Assembly (NCBI RefSeq): GCF_011764425.1
Contig: NZ_BLPF01000001.1
Coordinates: 4,827,001 to 4,891,000, forward strand
Length of the DNA stretch: 64,000 bases
Direction: 5' to 3'
Source: Phytohabitans houttuyneae
GTDB taxonomy: Bacteria > Actinomycetota > Actinomycetes > Mycobacteriales > Micromonosporaceae
Of the stretch, positions 17,309-26,117 are shown piece after piece (the stretch's first letter is position 1; each line of letters opens with the position of its first letter). The notes under the pieces are model-generated. The model was not told where the DNA came from. It did no database searches and saw only the letters and a list, made by a program, of their open reading frames with translations. A program made the position numbers and the translations under genes.

Positions 17309-17644
17309 GGAAACTGGTTACCTTCGATCATCATTTGGTCGAGGTAGCCACCGCATAGGCTCCGGTCATAGCGGTGAAGCGCAAGTGAAAACCAACGATT
17401 TGCCCTGCCTGTCGCATGGTGCAAGGTAGGCAAACATCGTATCTGCGGTGCTTAGGGCCAGCTAACCGGCTTTCTTCGTCTCCAGTCGGTGGTAGTGGTG
17501 CGGTTAGCCAGCCGGATCACCACCGTGACAAGACCTCGAAGACTCTCTATTCTCAGTTGCAGCGAGACATCGGATGCTGACATGTGGTGATCCCCTCGTG
17601 CCGATGTCGCCGAGTCCACCGTGGCCCGACCTTGGGGAGCTGTA
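17309..17644. other. 336-bp intergenic region between tRNA-Ala and fxsA
   Basis: No credible gene. It is visibly less GC-rich than the flanks. An imperfect dyad (about 17392-17437, arms beginning ACGAT and ending ATCGT) may terminate the tRNA transcript. Another imperfect repeat pair around GCTAACCGG / CGGTTAGCC lies near 17460-17515. The fxs promoter must be in this region, but I cannot place its boxes. No copy of the tRNA 3' end was noticed at the far side of the fxs locus. Confidence 0.4.
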
Positions 17645-17830
17645 GTGAGTCATCCACAGCGCACTTTGCGGCCCATCGACCTGGCCGAGGTCAGGAGATC
17701 CGAAGAGACTCCGATCGATCGCTTGGCGCCCAAGTATCCGGCGCTGAACGCGGCACTCAGGGGCCGTCTCGTCACCCGGGTCGACGATTCCGCAGCGGTT
17801 ACGTTCTCTCCGTTCGGCTCGTCTGTCTAG
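17645..17830 (+). CDS. fxsA: FxSxx-COOH RiPP precursor peptide FxsA
   Basis: 61 aa. GTG 17645 is chosen because GGGGAG (17634-17639) precedes it by five bases; GTG 17621 is possible. The leader contains RPIDLAEV, DRLAPKYPALNAALRGRLV, the hydrophobic and Ala/Leu pattern typical of these precursors. The C-terminus VTFSPFGSSV ends exactly in Phe57-x-Ser59-x-x-COOH, the defining family motif. In this family a radical SAM enzyme links the Phe ring to the Ser beta-carbon to give a three-residue cyclophane. A second Phe (Phe54, in F-S-P) lies three residues earlier. The next gene is the matching enzyme, starting three bases after the stop. Confidence 0.88.
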   Translation: MSHPQRTLRPIDLAEVRRSEETPIDRLAPKYPALNAALRGRLVTRVDDSAAVTFSPFGSSV

Positions 17831-17833
17831 GCG

Positions 17834-20221
17834 GTGGGTCCGGGCGTCGCGGCTGTTTCATCCGGAAAACCGCGCCCGCTAACGACGTTTGTGCTAAAGG
17901 TGCACAGCCGTTGCGACCTCGCATGCGATCACTGTTACATCTACGAGCACGCCGATCAGACATGGCGTGGGCGGCCTCGCGTGATGTCGCCGAAGACGGT
18001 CCGTGCCTCGGCCTACGCGATTGCCGATCACGCGATGGCGCACTCGCTGCCCGCGGCAACGGTCGTGCTGCACGGTGGTGAGCCGCTGTTGGTCGGCCCT
18101 CGCCGGCTGCGCGAGATGTTGTCCGTGTTGCGAGAGGTGATCTCCCCGGTTACCGCGCTCGATCTGCGCATGCAATCCAACGGGATATCGCTGACTCCGG
18201 AGCTGTGCGATCTGCTCGCCCAATTCCAGGTCTCGGTCGGAATCTCGCTCGACGGTGACCGCGCGGCGAACGACCTGCACCGTCGCTATGCCAATGGCGC
18301 CAGTAGCCATGATCGTGTGCTTTCGGCTCTCTGGTTGCTGCGCCGTGGCGAGCACCGCCACATCTACGGCGGCCTACTTTGCACCGTTGATCTGCGGGCG
18401 GACCCGCTCCGGGTCTACGCCGCGTTGCGCGAGCAGGAGCCACCCCGGGTGGATTTCCTCCTGCCGCACGCCACCTGGGATTCGCCGCCGCCTACCGGCG
18501 CGACCGCCACTCCGTACGCCGCGTGGCTCGGTGCCATATATGAGCAGTGGCTGCGGGATGGGCGCCCGATACCGATCCGGCTCTTCGACTCGCTCCGGTC
18601 GCTGGTCGCCGGTGGCCCGAGCCTCACCGAATGGGTGGGCCTGGACTCTGTCGATCTCGCCGTGATCGAGACGGACGGAAGCTGGGAGCAGGTCGATTCG
18701 CTGAAGACCGCATACCACGGAGCCGCAGCCACCGGTCTCGACGTATTCCGTCATTCGGCCGATGCCGCCGCAAGCCACCCAATGATCGCGCAGCGGCAGG
18801 CCGGCATCGCCGCTCTCTGTGCGACCTGCCGCGCCTGCCCGGTCGTCCGGCAGTGTGGCGGTGGACTGCTCGCTCATCGCTACCGCTCGGGATCCGGGTT
18901 CGACAACCCCTCGGTCTACTGCGCGGACCTCAAGGAGCTGATCACCAACGTGAGCGGTACCTCGTCTGTGGCCAGTGGTGAGAGTGCGGACGGCTACGGG
19001 GAGGTAGCGACGGAAGTACTCGATGACCTCGGCTCCGGATACGGTGCGGCCGACGTCCTGGACGCCCTGCACACAGCGGAGCTCTCGATGAGCCGGATGC
19101 TGGTGGCCCAGGTCTACGAGGATCTGGCCAGCGGCGGGTGGGATGGCGCCGACCTCGCCGACACGGTGCAGTCCGCGTGGCATCTGGTCCAGCGGCTCGA
19201 CAGCACCGCGCCGCACGGTCTCCACCGAGTCCTCGGCCATCCATACGTCCGCTCATGGGCGATCGAGTGCCTCCGCAGCCGTCCGGCCGGGGAGAGAAGC
19301 GACGCCTTGGGCCCCGGCTATCTGGCCAACGTCGCCGCCGCTGCCGCCATCGCGGCCGATGTGCCGGCCGAACTCCCGGTGCCCGTACACAATGGCGTGC
19401 TGCATCTCCCCACGATCGGTACGATGGTGCTCGACTGGGGAACGACGGACACCGCACTGGTAGCGACCCGGCCCGGCGGCTTCCAGGTACGGGGTGACGG
19501 CGAGGCATACAGCGTCGGGCTGGGCGCCGACGAACCGGCCGCCGGATGGCAGCCGACGCGCCAGTTGGATTTCGCGGGCCGCGCTCTGCTGCTCGATGAC
19601 ACGGACCCGTTTCGGCATGGGCTCGGTTGGCCGCCGGCGGACCGCATCTCCTCGGCCGAGGCGGGGCGGCTGCAGAGCCTCTTGATCGAGGCCCGGGAGT
19701 CGGTTGCGAGCGAGGTGCCGCAGTACGCGGTCTCGCTGGACGTGACCATGCAAACGATCACGCCGCTCGCCGCCGACCCATCGGGGCGGTTGCGCAGTGG
19801 CTCGAAACGAGACGCATATGGCGCGGTCGGGATCGGACCGGTGCCGGATGCGGACGCCCTGGCCGTCCTGCTCGTACACGAGGTGCAGCACCTCAAGTTC
19901 GGCGCGCTTGTCGACGTTTACGACCTGGTGGACCACAGCCGCCGCGCTTTCGTCCGGGTCGGCTGGCGGTCGGACCCACGACCTGTCGAGGCGGCCCTGA
20001 CCGGCACGTACGCCCACCTGGCGGTCGCCGAAATCTGGCGGGCGCGAGCGGATCGGACCGCCGCGGCAGCCGGAAACTATCTGCGGTACCGGCAATGGAT
20101 CACGTCCGCCCTCGCGGCGGTGGAGCGCAGTGGCGCCCTGACCGAAAGCGGTCGCCGTTTCGTGATCGCGATGCGTCAGACGATTGCGTCCTGGGGCCGA
20201 AGCAATCACCGGAATAGTTGA
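17834..20221 (+). CDS. fxsB: FxsB radical SAM/SPASM cyclophane synthase fused to HExxH domain
   Basis: 795 aa. The radical SAM motif CDLACDHC has Cys27, Cys31 and Cys34, with VLKVHSRC just before. A SPASM-type auxiliary cluster region follows (Cys329, Cys332, Cys335, Cys341 and a later Cys in SVYC). The C-terminal half contains LLVHEVQHLKFGAL, an HExxH motif at 682-686, in the domain described for alpha-ketoglutarate-dependent peptide beta-hydroxylases of the HExxH type. Predicted: cyclophane formation on FxsA by the N-terminal part, and possibly hydroxylation by the C-terminal part. GTG 17834 follows the fxsA stop by three bases; it is clearly one operon. Confidence 0.88.
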   Translation: MGPGVAAVSSGKPRPLTTFVLKVHSRCDLACDHCYIYEHADQTWRGRPRVMSPKTVRASAYAIADHAMAHSLPAATVVLHGGEPLLVGPRRLREMLSVLREVISPVTALDLRMQSNGISLTPELCDLLAQFQVSVGISLDGDRAANDLHRRYANGASSHDRVLSALWLLRRGEHRHIYGGLLCTVDLRADPLRVYAALREQEPPRVDFLLPHATWDSPPPTGATATPYAAWLGAIYEQWLRDGRPIPIRLFDSLRSLVAGGPSLTEWVGLDSVDLAVIETDGSWEQVDSLKTAYHGAAATGLDVFRHSADAAASHPMIAQRQAGIAALCATCRACPVVRQCGGGLLAHRYRSGSGFDNPSVYCADLKELITNVSGTSSVASGESADGYGEVATEVLDDLGSGYGAADVLDALHTAELSMSRMLVAQVYEDLASGGWDGADLADTVQSAWHLVQRLDSTAPHGLHRVLGHPYVRSWAIECLRSRPAGERSDALGPGYLANVAAAAAIAADVPAELPVPVHNGVLHLPTIGTMVLDWGTTDTALVATRPGGFQVRGDGEAYSVGLGADEPAAGWQPTRQLDFAGRALLLDDTDPFRHGLGWPPADRISSAEAGRLQSLLIEARESVASEVPQYAVSLDVTMQTITPLAADPSGRLRSGSKRDAYGAVGIGPVPDADALAVLLVHEVQHLKFGALVDVYDLVDHSRRAFVRVGWRSDPRPVEAALTGTYAHLAVAEIWRARADRTAAAAGNYLRYRQWITSALAAVERSGALTESGRRFVIAMRQTIASWGRSNHRNS

Positions 20222-20324
20222 TCGAATACTCGTGCCAAGAGAGATCAAATAGTCGACGAGACCGGTATTGCTTGGAATAATTATGATGGCGGCGGAGCGT
20301 CCACAGTCGGCAGGGGAGCGCACC

Positions 20325-20957
20325 GTGATCGACAAAGAGCCTGATGTCGACCGACCCGCGCCCTTATTCTTTGTCAGCTATGCGCATACGCGCTCGTCCC
20401 ACTTGATCGGCACCTTCTTTGAGGATCTTTCCGGTCACGTCCAGGAATTGATCGGTCGCATCCCCGGCGATGATCCGGGCTTTTTGGACAGATCGATGGC
20501 GGGTGGTCGACGGTGGGCGCCCGAGCTCCTGCGTGCGGTGGCCACCTGCCAGGTCTTCATTCCTTTGCTCTCCGCGTCGTTGTTCGAGAGCGCCTGGTGT
20601 GGATACGAATGGTACGCCTTCTCTCGGCGACAAGTGCTCAACAGGCGTAGTGGCCGGCCCGATATGGAGACCGCGATAGTGCCGGTGATCTGGGTCCCGC
20701 ATGGCACCAAGAGTGAGCCGGCGGTGGTCGGACAAATTCAACGGTTCTCGCCGAGCGGCCTGCCCGAGGAGGTCGTCAAGAAGTATCAACTTGAAGGCAT
20801 CTATGGCCTGAGCTTCGTGGATACAAATGCATATCGAGCGGTGGTTTGGAAACTGGCGCAGCGCGTGGTCGGCCTCCATCTGTCACATTATGTGGAACGT
20901 GCTCCGATCCCCGACGAAACCCAGCTCCGCAATGCGTTTACGGAGGAAAGCGGATGA
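20325..20957 (+). CDS. TIR-like domain protein of the fxs locus (first copy)
   Basis: 210 aa from GTG 20325, supported by GGGGAG six bases upstream; ATG 20283 would add 14 residues without a ribosome binding site. The domain starts PLFFVSYAHTRSSHLIGTFF (TIR strand A and loop), has FLDRSMAGGRRWAPELLRAV, CQVFIPLLSASLFESAWCGYEW and ends near VVWKLAQRVVGLHLSHY. The Trp-Cys-x-x-Glu segment keeps the glutamate position used for catalysis in NAD-cleaving TIR domains. It is shorter than the next protein and lacks its C-terminal domain. The stop overlaps the next start (ATGA). Confidence 0.75.
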   Translation: MIDKEPDVDRPAPLFFVSYAHTRSSHLIGTFFEDLSGHVQELIGRIPGDDPGFLDRSMAGGRRWAPELLRAVATCQVFIPLLSASLFESAWCGYEWYAFSRRQVLNRRSGRPDMETAIVPVIWVPHGTKSEPAVVGQIQRFSPSGLPEEVVKKYQLEGIYGLSFVDTNAYRAVVWKLAQRVVGLHLSHYVERAPIPDETQLRNAFTEESG

Positions 20958-22201
20958 GCTCGTCCAATCGTGCGGCTTCGACGCGGCGGGTCGACCCGGG
21001 GCCATATTTCTTCCTCAGCTATGCACATTCTCCCCCCGGTGTTCAGGTGCCGACCGGCGCCCATACGCCGCAGGACCCCTGGGTGCACACATTCTTCCGC
21101 GACCTTGTCGAAGCCGTCGAACATCGTGCTTTACCGAGGGTCGGCATGCGACCGGGATTCATTGACCAGGAGGTGGAGCCCGGCTCCGACTGGAATGCTA
21201 CGCTGACGGATGCCTTGGGCTCCGCTGAGGTGTTTGTGCCGCTGTACTCGCCGATGTACTTCAAAAATCCCTGGCCGATGAAGGAGCGCGCGGCCTTTCG
21301 GCGGCGTCTGGTCGCGGCGACCTTGCGCGCACCCGGAGATCGCATCATTCCTGTGCTGTGGATTCCGTTCCGCTCCTGGGACGTGCCGCCTGAGGTCCAG
21401 GGCGCGCTGGCGCTGGGCGAGGACGTGCCTGACTACGCGGAAAACGGACTGCGAGCCCTCTGCATGCTCAGCTACTACCGAGACCAGTACCTACAGGTGG
21501 TAAAACGGCTCGCCGACCGCATCGTGTCAGCGGTCCGGGATTCAGAGTTGACGCCGACGTCCGACCTGGTCCTCGAGCGTTTCCCCGCACCTCACGTCGC
21601 GCCGAAGTTCGTCGCGTCCGTGCTCGCCTCGACCGACCGCCACCCTTCGACGGCACACGCCCCGGGCATCTATGGTGCGACCAGCAAGGCGTGGCGGCCC
21701 TTCGGCGAGGAGCAGGTGCTGCCCGCCGCGGAGTACGTGGCCAGCACCGCTGAGCGCCTCGGGCTCCTCCCCACCAGGATCGCCGACTTCGCCGGCTCGG
21801 AGGAGCTCTTCCGGGCGTATCCGACGGTGCTTCTGATCGACCCGTTGACGCTGGACGGAGATGGCGGGGAAGACGTTCTGCGCGCGGTCGCGAAGACCCT
21901 TCCGGCTTGGGTTCGCCCTCTGGTGGTGATCGACGAGGCCGCGCCGGACTCCACGCGTGCCGACCGCCTTGCCGCCGAAGCGGTGGATATGCTCGTGCGC
22001 GCCGGTGTCGCGAAACCGGCCCGGGTAAGTCAGCTGCGGGAGTTCGTAGACATCATGCCGAGCTTGGTCACCGAGGCTCGGCGTCAGTTCTTGAAGCATG
22101 GACCCGTTTCGCCACCCCCTGGTGAGTCCGGAGCGCGTTTCCGTCTCACCGACACGGAGAATCCGCCGACTACTAGTGCTGGGACGAGTAACGATGAGTG
22201 A
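20954..22201 (+). CDS. fxsC: TIR-like protein FxsC
   Basis: 415 aa. ATG 20954 is preceded by GGAGG seven bases upstream. The N-terminal TIR-like domain (about residues 15-190) has PYFFLSYAHSPPG, FIDQEVEPGSDW, VFVPLYSPMYFKNPWPMKER, with Glu at the putative catalytic position, and IIPVLWIPF. A second alpha/beta domain (about 255-400) with WRPFGEEQVLPAAEYVAS, PTVLLIDPLTL and VRPLVVIDEAAPD matches the FxsC C-terminal region as I know it. The tail is polar. Its role in the RiPP system is unknown: signalling, immunity or regulation. Overlaps fxsT by 8 bp. Confidence 0.82.
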   Translation: MSSSNRAASTRRVDPGPYFFLSYAHSPPGVQVPTGAHTPQDPWVHTFFRDLVEAVEHRALPRVGMRPGFIDQEVEPGSDWNATLTDALGSAEVFVPLYSPMYFKNPWPMKERAAFRRRLVAATLRAPGDRIIPVLWIPFRSWDVPPEVQGALALGEDVPDYAENGLRALCMLSYYRDQYLQVVKRLADRIVSAVRDSELTPTSDLVLERFPAPHVAPKFVASVLASTDRHPSTAHAPGIYGATSKAWRPFGEEQVLPAAEYVASTAERLGLLPTRIADFAGSEELFRAYPTVLLIDPLTLDGDGGEDVLRAVAKTLPAWVRPLVVIDEAAPDSTRADRLAAEAVDMLVRAGVAKPARVSQLREFVDIMPSLVTEARRQFLKHGPVSPPPGESGARFRLTDTENPPTTSAGTSNDE

Positions 22202-25200
22202 AGACCGCCGAGGCAGCGTAATCACCTTCTATTCGTACAAAGGTGGCACAGGGCGGAGCATGGCGCTCGCCAACGTGGCGTGGATTCTGGCCGCCAACGG
22301 CAACCGTGTGCTCATCGCGGACTGGGACCTCGAGTCGCCCGGCCTGCACCGCTTCTTCAAGCCCTTCCTGCGTGAGGAAGACCTGCGCGGCACGGGCGGA
22401 GTGATCGACCTGATTCGCGAGTACGAAGACGCGAACCTTCCCGAGGCGCCAGCGGAGCGCCCGGACAACTGGTTTGAAGACTATGCCAAGGTGCGATACC
22501 CGTTCACCATCGGCTGGAGCTTTACCGGCGGAGGCAGCCTCGATTTCCTGTCGGCCGGACGGCAAAACGACCATTACGCGGTCACGGTCGGTGCACTGGA
22601 CTGGGAAAACTTTTACAACCGGCTGCATGGCGCCCGATTTTTCGACGCGCTGCGGGCGGACATGAAGCGTCGCTGGGACTACACGCTCATCGACAGCCGC
22701 ACCGGACTGAGCGACGTCGCGGACATTTGCACATTGCATTTGCCTGACACGCTGGTCGACTGTTTCACGCTGAGTGATCAAGGCATCGAAGGTGCGGCCC
22801 GAGTCGCGCACAGCACGCGGAAACTGCGCGCCAAGATGAAGCGGCAGCCGCGGATTCTCCCTGTCCCCATGCGGGTGGACCAAGCGGAGAAGGAGAAGGC
22901 CGAGGCCGGCCGGGCTCTCGCGGTGCGCTTCTTCAACGACTTGCCGACGGGCATGACCGACAGCGAGCGGCGGCGGTACTGGTCGGAGGTGGAGGTGCCC
23001 TATCGCGCCTTCTACGCCTATGAGGAGACGCTGGCGGTCTTCGGTGATCAGCCCGGTTCGCGCACCTCACTTCTTGCCGCCTACGAGACCTTGACCTCGT
23101 ACATCACCGACGGGAAGCACACCTCGCTGCCAGTGATGGATGAGGGCGTCCGGATCCGCGAAAAGGGTCGCTACGAGCGCCGCTACCCCGACCTGCCCGA
23201 CGATGAGATCATCCTGCGCTACTCGGCGGAGGATCAGGTGTGGGCGGAGTGGATCGAGCGGCAACTGCTCGCTGTGGGCGCTCGGGTGCGGGGCAGCCAA
23301 GTGGAGGGTGCCAAGGCGGAGGAGCGGCGGGCAACCCGGTCGCGCACCTTGACGATCATTTCCCACAACTATCTGGCCGCCGAGCCGGGCTCCATGCCGC
23401 CGCTCGAGCCGCCGAATTCCGGCGCGCCGCTCGCGGTGTACGTCTCGGACGTGCGCCAGCTGCCCGAGTTTCCGCCGGAGAAGACGGTCACGGTCGTCAA
23501 CCAGGCGGCGTCCGTGGCGGTGGATCGCATCCAGCGGCTCATCGGCCGGCAGCCGGACCCGTCCCAGCTGGTTAACGGGCAGGTGGGACCGCGGTACCCC
23601 GGCCTGGAGCCCAGGGTGTTCGGCGCGCCCGCGCGAAACGCACGATTCACCGGCCGCGAGGGCGAGCTGACGCGCCTGCGTGAGCAGTTGCTCTCTGGTG
23701 GCCAAGCTGTCGTGCTGCAGCAGCAGCGCAACCAGCCCACCGCGCTGCCGGTAGCGCTACAAGGGATGGGTGGTATCGGCAAGACGCAGCTCGCGATCGA
23801 ATACGTGCACCGGTTCCGAAACGCGTACGACGTGGTGTGGTGGGTGCTGGCCGACCCGCCCGAGTTTGTCGATGCCGCCCTCGCCGACATGGCGCCGCAG
23901 ATCGGGGTCGTCATCGAGGGGACGGACACCGCAGCGGACACGGCTCGCGCCGTCCTCCAGAAGTTGCGCAGTGGCGAGGCCGGACGCCGCTGGTTGATCA
24001 TCTACGACAACGCCGAAGCCGTGGAGCGGATCTCCCCGTTCATCCCGCCGGTGCCGCAGGACGGCCGCGGCCATGTGATCGTCACGTCGCGAAATGTCGC
24101 CTGGTCGGAGAGCGCTAATCCCATCCCGATCGATGTATTCCGGCGCAATGAGTCTATCGCTCACATCCGCCAGCGCGTGGAGACGGTGACCGAACAGGAG
24201 GCGAACAGCATCGCGGAGGTGCTCGGAGACCTCCCCATCGCCGTCGCGGTCGCCGGTGCGTGGCTCGCGGAGACGGGCGCGACACCGGCGGAGTACCTGC
24301 GTGAGGTGGAGCGGCACGGCTCCCTCGCCCTCTCCGCCCAGCGGACCTGGGATCTGTCCCTCGACCGCCTCAAGCAGCAGTCGCCGGCGGCCTACCGGAT
24401 GCTGCAGTTCTGCTCGGTGTTCGCACCTGAGATCGCTTCTGACCTGTTGACGAGCGATCGCATGGCGGAAGCGTTGGCGCCGATCGACCCGAGCGTCAAC
24501 GAGCGCGTGATGCGCGGCGCACCTATTCAGCAGATGAGCCGGCTGGCGTTGATCAAAGTGGACCCGCACGCCGGCCAGGTCCAGATGCACCGGGTGTTGC
24601 AGGCGGTCGTCCGCGACCGGATGGCTGAGGACGAGATCGAAGCGGCACGGCGCCAGGTGCAGCTCGTCCTCGCCGGATCACGGCCGATCGGTGACGTTGA
24701 CGACCGGCGCACGTGGCCGCAGTACCGCCGGTTGTGGCCGCACTTGGACGCCTCCGGTGCGGTCAGATCGACGGAGCCGTCGGTGCGGCAGTTGCTGATC
24801 GACCGCGTCCGGTTCCTGTGGCTCGGCGGCGACTTGCAGCAGGGCGAGCAGGTGGCCCGACTGACCGTCAACGCCTGGCAGGAGATGCTGTCGGATAGGC
24901 CCGATGATGCCTCGTTGGCCCGGCAGTTGCTGCATCTGCAGTTCAACCTCGGCAACATCCTCCGTGCCTTGGGGCGCTTTATCGAGTCACGAAATCTCGA
25001 CGAAGAGGTGCTTCGAGACCAGCAGGCGCTGTTGGGTGAGGAGCATCCTCACACGCTGATGACAGCTGGCAGTCTGGCGGCCGACCTGCGCGCACTCGGC
25101 CGCTACAGTGAGGCACTTCCGCGAGACGCCGCGACAATGCAGGCGTGGCACAAGGTCCTGGGTGAGGACCATCCACGCACGCTGGTCGCGGCGAGCAACC

Positions 25201-26117
25201 TCGCGGTTTCTCACCGCGCGCTGGGTGACTTCCGGGCCGCGCGAGCGCTGGACGAGCAGGTCTACGAGCGGCGGCGCCAGGTGCTCGGTCGCGATCACCA
25301 GGACACCCTGCTGTCGGCCTCGTCCCTCGGACGAGACATGCGCGAGGCGGGCGAGTACAAGCGATCGGTCGACTTCCTGGAGCGCGTACTAAACCTCTAC
25401 CGGGAGGCGAGCGGTCCGGACGACCGGGGCTCGCTTAACGCACAGGTCAACCTCGCGGTGTCACTGCGTAGCGCCGGCCGTGCCGAGGACGCCACCAAGC
25501 ATCTGGAGGACGCGTACCGCCGGCTCACCGACAGGTTCGGTCCGACGAGCCCCGATACGCTCGCGTGCCGCCTCAGTCGGTCGGCCAACCTCCTCGTCAG
25601 TGGTGACGAGACCGGAGGCCGCGCCGAGCTGATCTCAGTGGAGAAGGCCTACCGGTCGACCCTCGGCGAGAGCCATCCACACTCAGTCGTCTGCCTCAAC
25701 AACCTTTGTGTCGCGGCCCGCATGGTCGGCGATCACGAGGCGGCGCTCGACTGGGCCGCGCGGGCGACCGGAGAGTTTGAGCGGACGCTCGGAGATCAAC
25801 ACCCCTACAGCCTCGCCGCTGCAGTCAACCTGGCCGGCTGCCTGATGGAGGTGGGCAAGCAGGTGGCCGCGTACGACCGGATGCGGCAGGTCACGGAGCT
25901 GATGATGCAGACCCTGGGTCCGAACCACCCGGACACGCTCGCCTGCAAGACGAACGCCGCGCTCGCCAGGAAGCTCCTCGACGGGCAGGCACTCGACGGC
26001 ACTCTGCCCGATCCGGGCCTTCAGCTGGTCGAGACCATCGGCGACGACCATCCGACCGTGCGGGAGCTGCGCACCGGCACGCTGAGCCGCCGAATTCTCG
26101 ACCCGCATCCTTACTGA
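22194..26117 (+). CDS. fxsT: FxsT: MinD-like ATPase / TIR-like / NB-ARC / TPR protein
   Basis: 1307 aa from ATG 22194 (MSEDRRGSV). Domain order: MinD/ParA-like ATPase with deviant Walker A KGGTGRS (residues 16-22) and ADWDLESPGLHRFF; a degenerate TIR-like segment (about 336-440, EIILRYSAEDQVWAEW); an NB-ARC/STAND NTPase with Walker A GMGGIGKTQ (Lys530) and a Walker B-like WLIIYDNAE; then about eight kinesin-light-chain-type TPRs (about 905-1290) with recurring (L/D)G-x-x-HP-x-(T/S)L. This is the FxSxx-COOH-associated TPR protein family. STAND proteins are ligand-activated switches. It is the last fxs gene on this strand and its end overlaps the convergent hydrolase gene by 7 bp. Confidence 0.83.
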   Translation: MSEDRRGSVITFYSYKGGTGRSMALANVAWILAANGNRVLIADWDLESPGLHRFFKPFLREEDLRGTGGVIDLIREYEDANLPEAPAERPDNWFEDYAKVRYPFTIGWSFTGGGSLDFLSAGRQNDHYAVTVGALDWENFYNRLHGARFFDALRADMKRRWDYTLIDSRTGLSDVADICTLHLPDTLVDCFTLSDQGIEGAARVAHSTRKLRAKMKRQPRILPVPMRVDQAEKEKAEAGRALAVRFFNDLPTGMTDSERRRYWSEVEVPYRAFYAYEETLAVFGDQPGSRTSLLAAYETLTSYITDGKHTSLPVMDEGVRIREKGRYERRYPDLPDDEIILRYSAEDQVWAEWIERQLLAVGARVRGSQVEGAKAEERRATRSRTLTIISHNYLAAEPGSMPPLEPPNSGAPLAVYVSDVRQLPEFPPEKTVTVVNQAASVAVDRIQRLIGRQPDPSQLVNGQVGPRYPGLEPRVFGAPARNARFTGREGELTRLREQLLSGGQAVVLQQQRNQPTALPVALQGMGGIGKTQLAIEYVHRFRNAYDVVWWVLADPPEFVDAALADMAPQIGVVIEGTDTAADTARAVLQKLRSGEAGRRWLIIYDNAEAVERISPFIPPVPQDGRGHVIVTSRNVAWSESANPIPIDVFRRNESIAHIRQRVETVTEQEANSIAEVLGDLPIAVAVAGAWLAETGATPAEYLREVERHGSLALSAQRTWDLSLDRLKQQSPAAYRMLQFCSVFAPEIASDLLTSDRMAEALAPIDPSVNERVMRGAPIQQMSRLALIKVDPHAGQVQMHRVLQAVVRDRMAEDEIEAARRQVQLVLAGSRPIGDVDDRRTWPQYRRLWPHLDASGAVRSTEPSVRQLLIDRVRFLWLGGDLQQGEQVARLTVNAWQEMLSDRPDDASLARQLLHLQFNLGNILRALGRFIESRNLDEEVLRDQQALLGEEHPHTLMTAGSLAADLRALGRYSEALPRDAATMQAWHKVLGEDHPRTLVAASNLAVSHRALGDFRAARALDEQVYERRRQVLGRDHQDTLLSASSLGRDMREAGEYKRSVDFLERVLNLYREASGPDDRGSLNAQVNLAVSLRSAGRAEDATKHLEDAYRRLTDRFGPTSPDTLACRLSRSANLLVSGDETGGRAELISVEKAYRSTLGESHPHSVVCLNNLCVAARMVGDHEAALDWAARATGEFERTLGDQHPYSLAAAVNLAGCLMEVGKQVAAYDRMRQVTELMMQTLGPNHPDTLACKTNAALARKLLDGQALDGTLPDPGLQLVETIGDDHPTVRELRTGTLSRRILDPHPY

